Shown one piece after another: positions 63,529-64,000 of a stretch of 64,000 nucleotides of DNA. The DNA comes from Stercorarius parasiticus (lineage: Eukaryota; Chordata; Aves; Charadriiformes; Stercorariidae), in contig VWZL01005058.1 of NCBI GenBank assembly GCA_013396915.1, forward strand, positions 234,876-298,875. The letters are read 5' to 3'. Within the stretch, counting starts at the first letter, position 1. Each line of letters starts with the position of its first letter. Below the pieces are notes generated by a model. That model ran no database searches, had not been told where the DNA came from, and was given only the letters and a program-made list of their open reading frames with translations. A program made the translations under genes and the position numbers.

Positions 63529-64000
63529 CTAAAAAGAGCCTGATCTCAATGTTGCAAACTTTTTGGGACATAATATTTTCATGAAAGCCATTCGAAATTT
63601 ATCATGACAGAGAGGATAGAGAAATGGATTCAGAGAGGAATTGAGCCACAAAAGCCAAAAGGTTATTTCATACAAGGAGTTGTGAACACAAGTTCCTTTG
63701 CAGGCCCCAAGAATAATCATTAGTAAAGTGTATGGGGCCCAGCAAATGGCAAACACACACACAATTATGGCAAGTGACTTCGCTATTTTCTTGTCCTGCT
63801 GCAGTTTTGATCTGGTCTTTGTACAGAAAGAAACAGAAAAGTCATTTACTGGAGTTACAGAACTGCCTCTGGATGGAGATGAGCTCTCAGCTACCAAGGA
63901 GTCTTTCTTTGGCCTCATGGAAGAAGAAACACTGTCCTCTGTTTCCAATGAAGGCGAAAACACTCCTAGCCTCAGCGAGAAGCAAAGTCTCCAGGACAGG
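63529..64000 (-). CDS. HRH4: Histamine H3/H4-type receptor, C-terminal part of last coding exon (partial, probable HRH4)
   Basis: The minus strand is open from the window edge to a TAG stop at 63529-63531, giving 156 visible residues; the N-terminal part (TM1-TM5) lies beyond 64000. Visible residues 1-71 are a Ser/Thr- and basic-rich stretch fitting the long third intracellular loop. Residues about 72-99 are TM6 with the aminergic CWAPY motif (63730-63744). Residues about 110-130 are TM7 with NPFLY, the NPxxY motif (63616-63630), followed by PLCH. Helix 8 (FRMAFMKILC) ends in a Cys that could be palmitoylated, and a short tail follows. By family knowledge this is a plasma-membrane Gi/o-coupled histamine receptor; mammalian H4 acts mainly on immune cells. 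CWAPYTLLMII and FWLLW resemble H3, while the KKIAKSLAI and FMKILCPKK stretches fit either paralogue. The symbol HRH4 rests mainly on the gene-poor DNA downstream. The first residues near the edge could be intronic if a splice site lies close by; no stop or obvious acceptor was seen. The GPCR call is firm; the paralogue is less so. Confidence 0.85.
   Translation of the reverse strand, partial: LSWRLCFSLRLGVFSPSLETEDSVSSSMRPKKDSLVAESSSPSRGSSVTPVNDFSVSFCTKTRSKLQQDKKIAKSLAIIVCVFAICWAPYTLLMIILGACKGTCVHNSLYEITFWLLWLNSSLNPFLYPLCHDKFRMAFMKILCPKKFATLRSGSF

Noticed and set aside
1..64000. CRISPR arrays, prokaryotic operons, tRNA or rRNA genes
   Set aside because: No regularly spaced repeats, no ribosome-binding-site-driven gene series and no cloverleaf or rRNA motifs were found. 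The sequence is vertebrate.

Overview
The window reads as non-coding DNA from a bird genome. The CR1 LINE copies end in the ATTCTATGAT-type 3' repeats typical of avian CR1, simple repeats are sparse, there are a few LTR- and LINE-derived fragments, and nothing resembles prokaryotic operon structure. The assignment to birds is an inference from repeat content and from the one recognisable gene.

Only one protein-coding segment can be supported. It is the C-terminal end of a histamine H3/H4-type G-protein-coupled receptor on the minus strand at the right edge (63529 to beyond 64000), covering the end of intracellular loop 3, TM6, TM7, helix 8 and the tail. The rest, about 63.5 kb, lies 3' of this gene and has no convincing exon. 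In mammals HRH4 is followed by a large gene-poor interval before ZNF521, whereas HRH3 sits in gene-dense DNA. The desert therefore favours HRH4, although the residues alone also look H3-like.

Layout: 1-3.6 kb, unannotated DNA with small palindromes and a CTCF-like motif. 3.6-4.8 kb, an LTR-like element carrying a 45-bp tandem array. 9.2-10.1 kb, a 5'-truncated CR1 (minus). 10-23 kb, no recognisable feature. 23.3 and 28.0 kb, two diverged direct copies of a roughly 390-bp non-coding element. 31.2-31.7 kb, old LINE pieces. 35-38.9 kb, a pyrimidine tract, a G-rich tract and a second CTCF-like motif. 41.4-41.7 kb, a small CpG-rich patch. 46.6-46.8 kb, another old LINE tail. 49.0-52.4 kb, a cluster of LINE/CR1 fragments, all plus strand. 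57.0 and 58.3 kb, an almost perfect 85-bp inverted repeat. 58.6-59.0 kb, a possible old LINE piece. 62.1-62.5 kb, a CR1 (minus). 63.5-64 kb, the receptor.

The two observations most worth pursuing are the pair of diverged ~390-bp elements, which may be duplicated regulatory elements or an unlisted ancient repeat, and the 84/85-identical inverted repeat. No new multi-gene system is visible. If the desert has a function, it is probably cis-regulation of the flanking genes.
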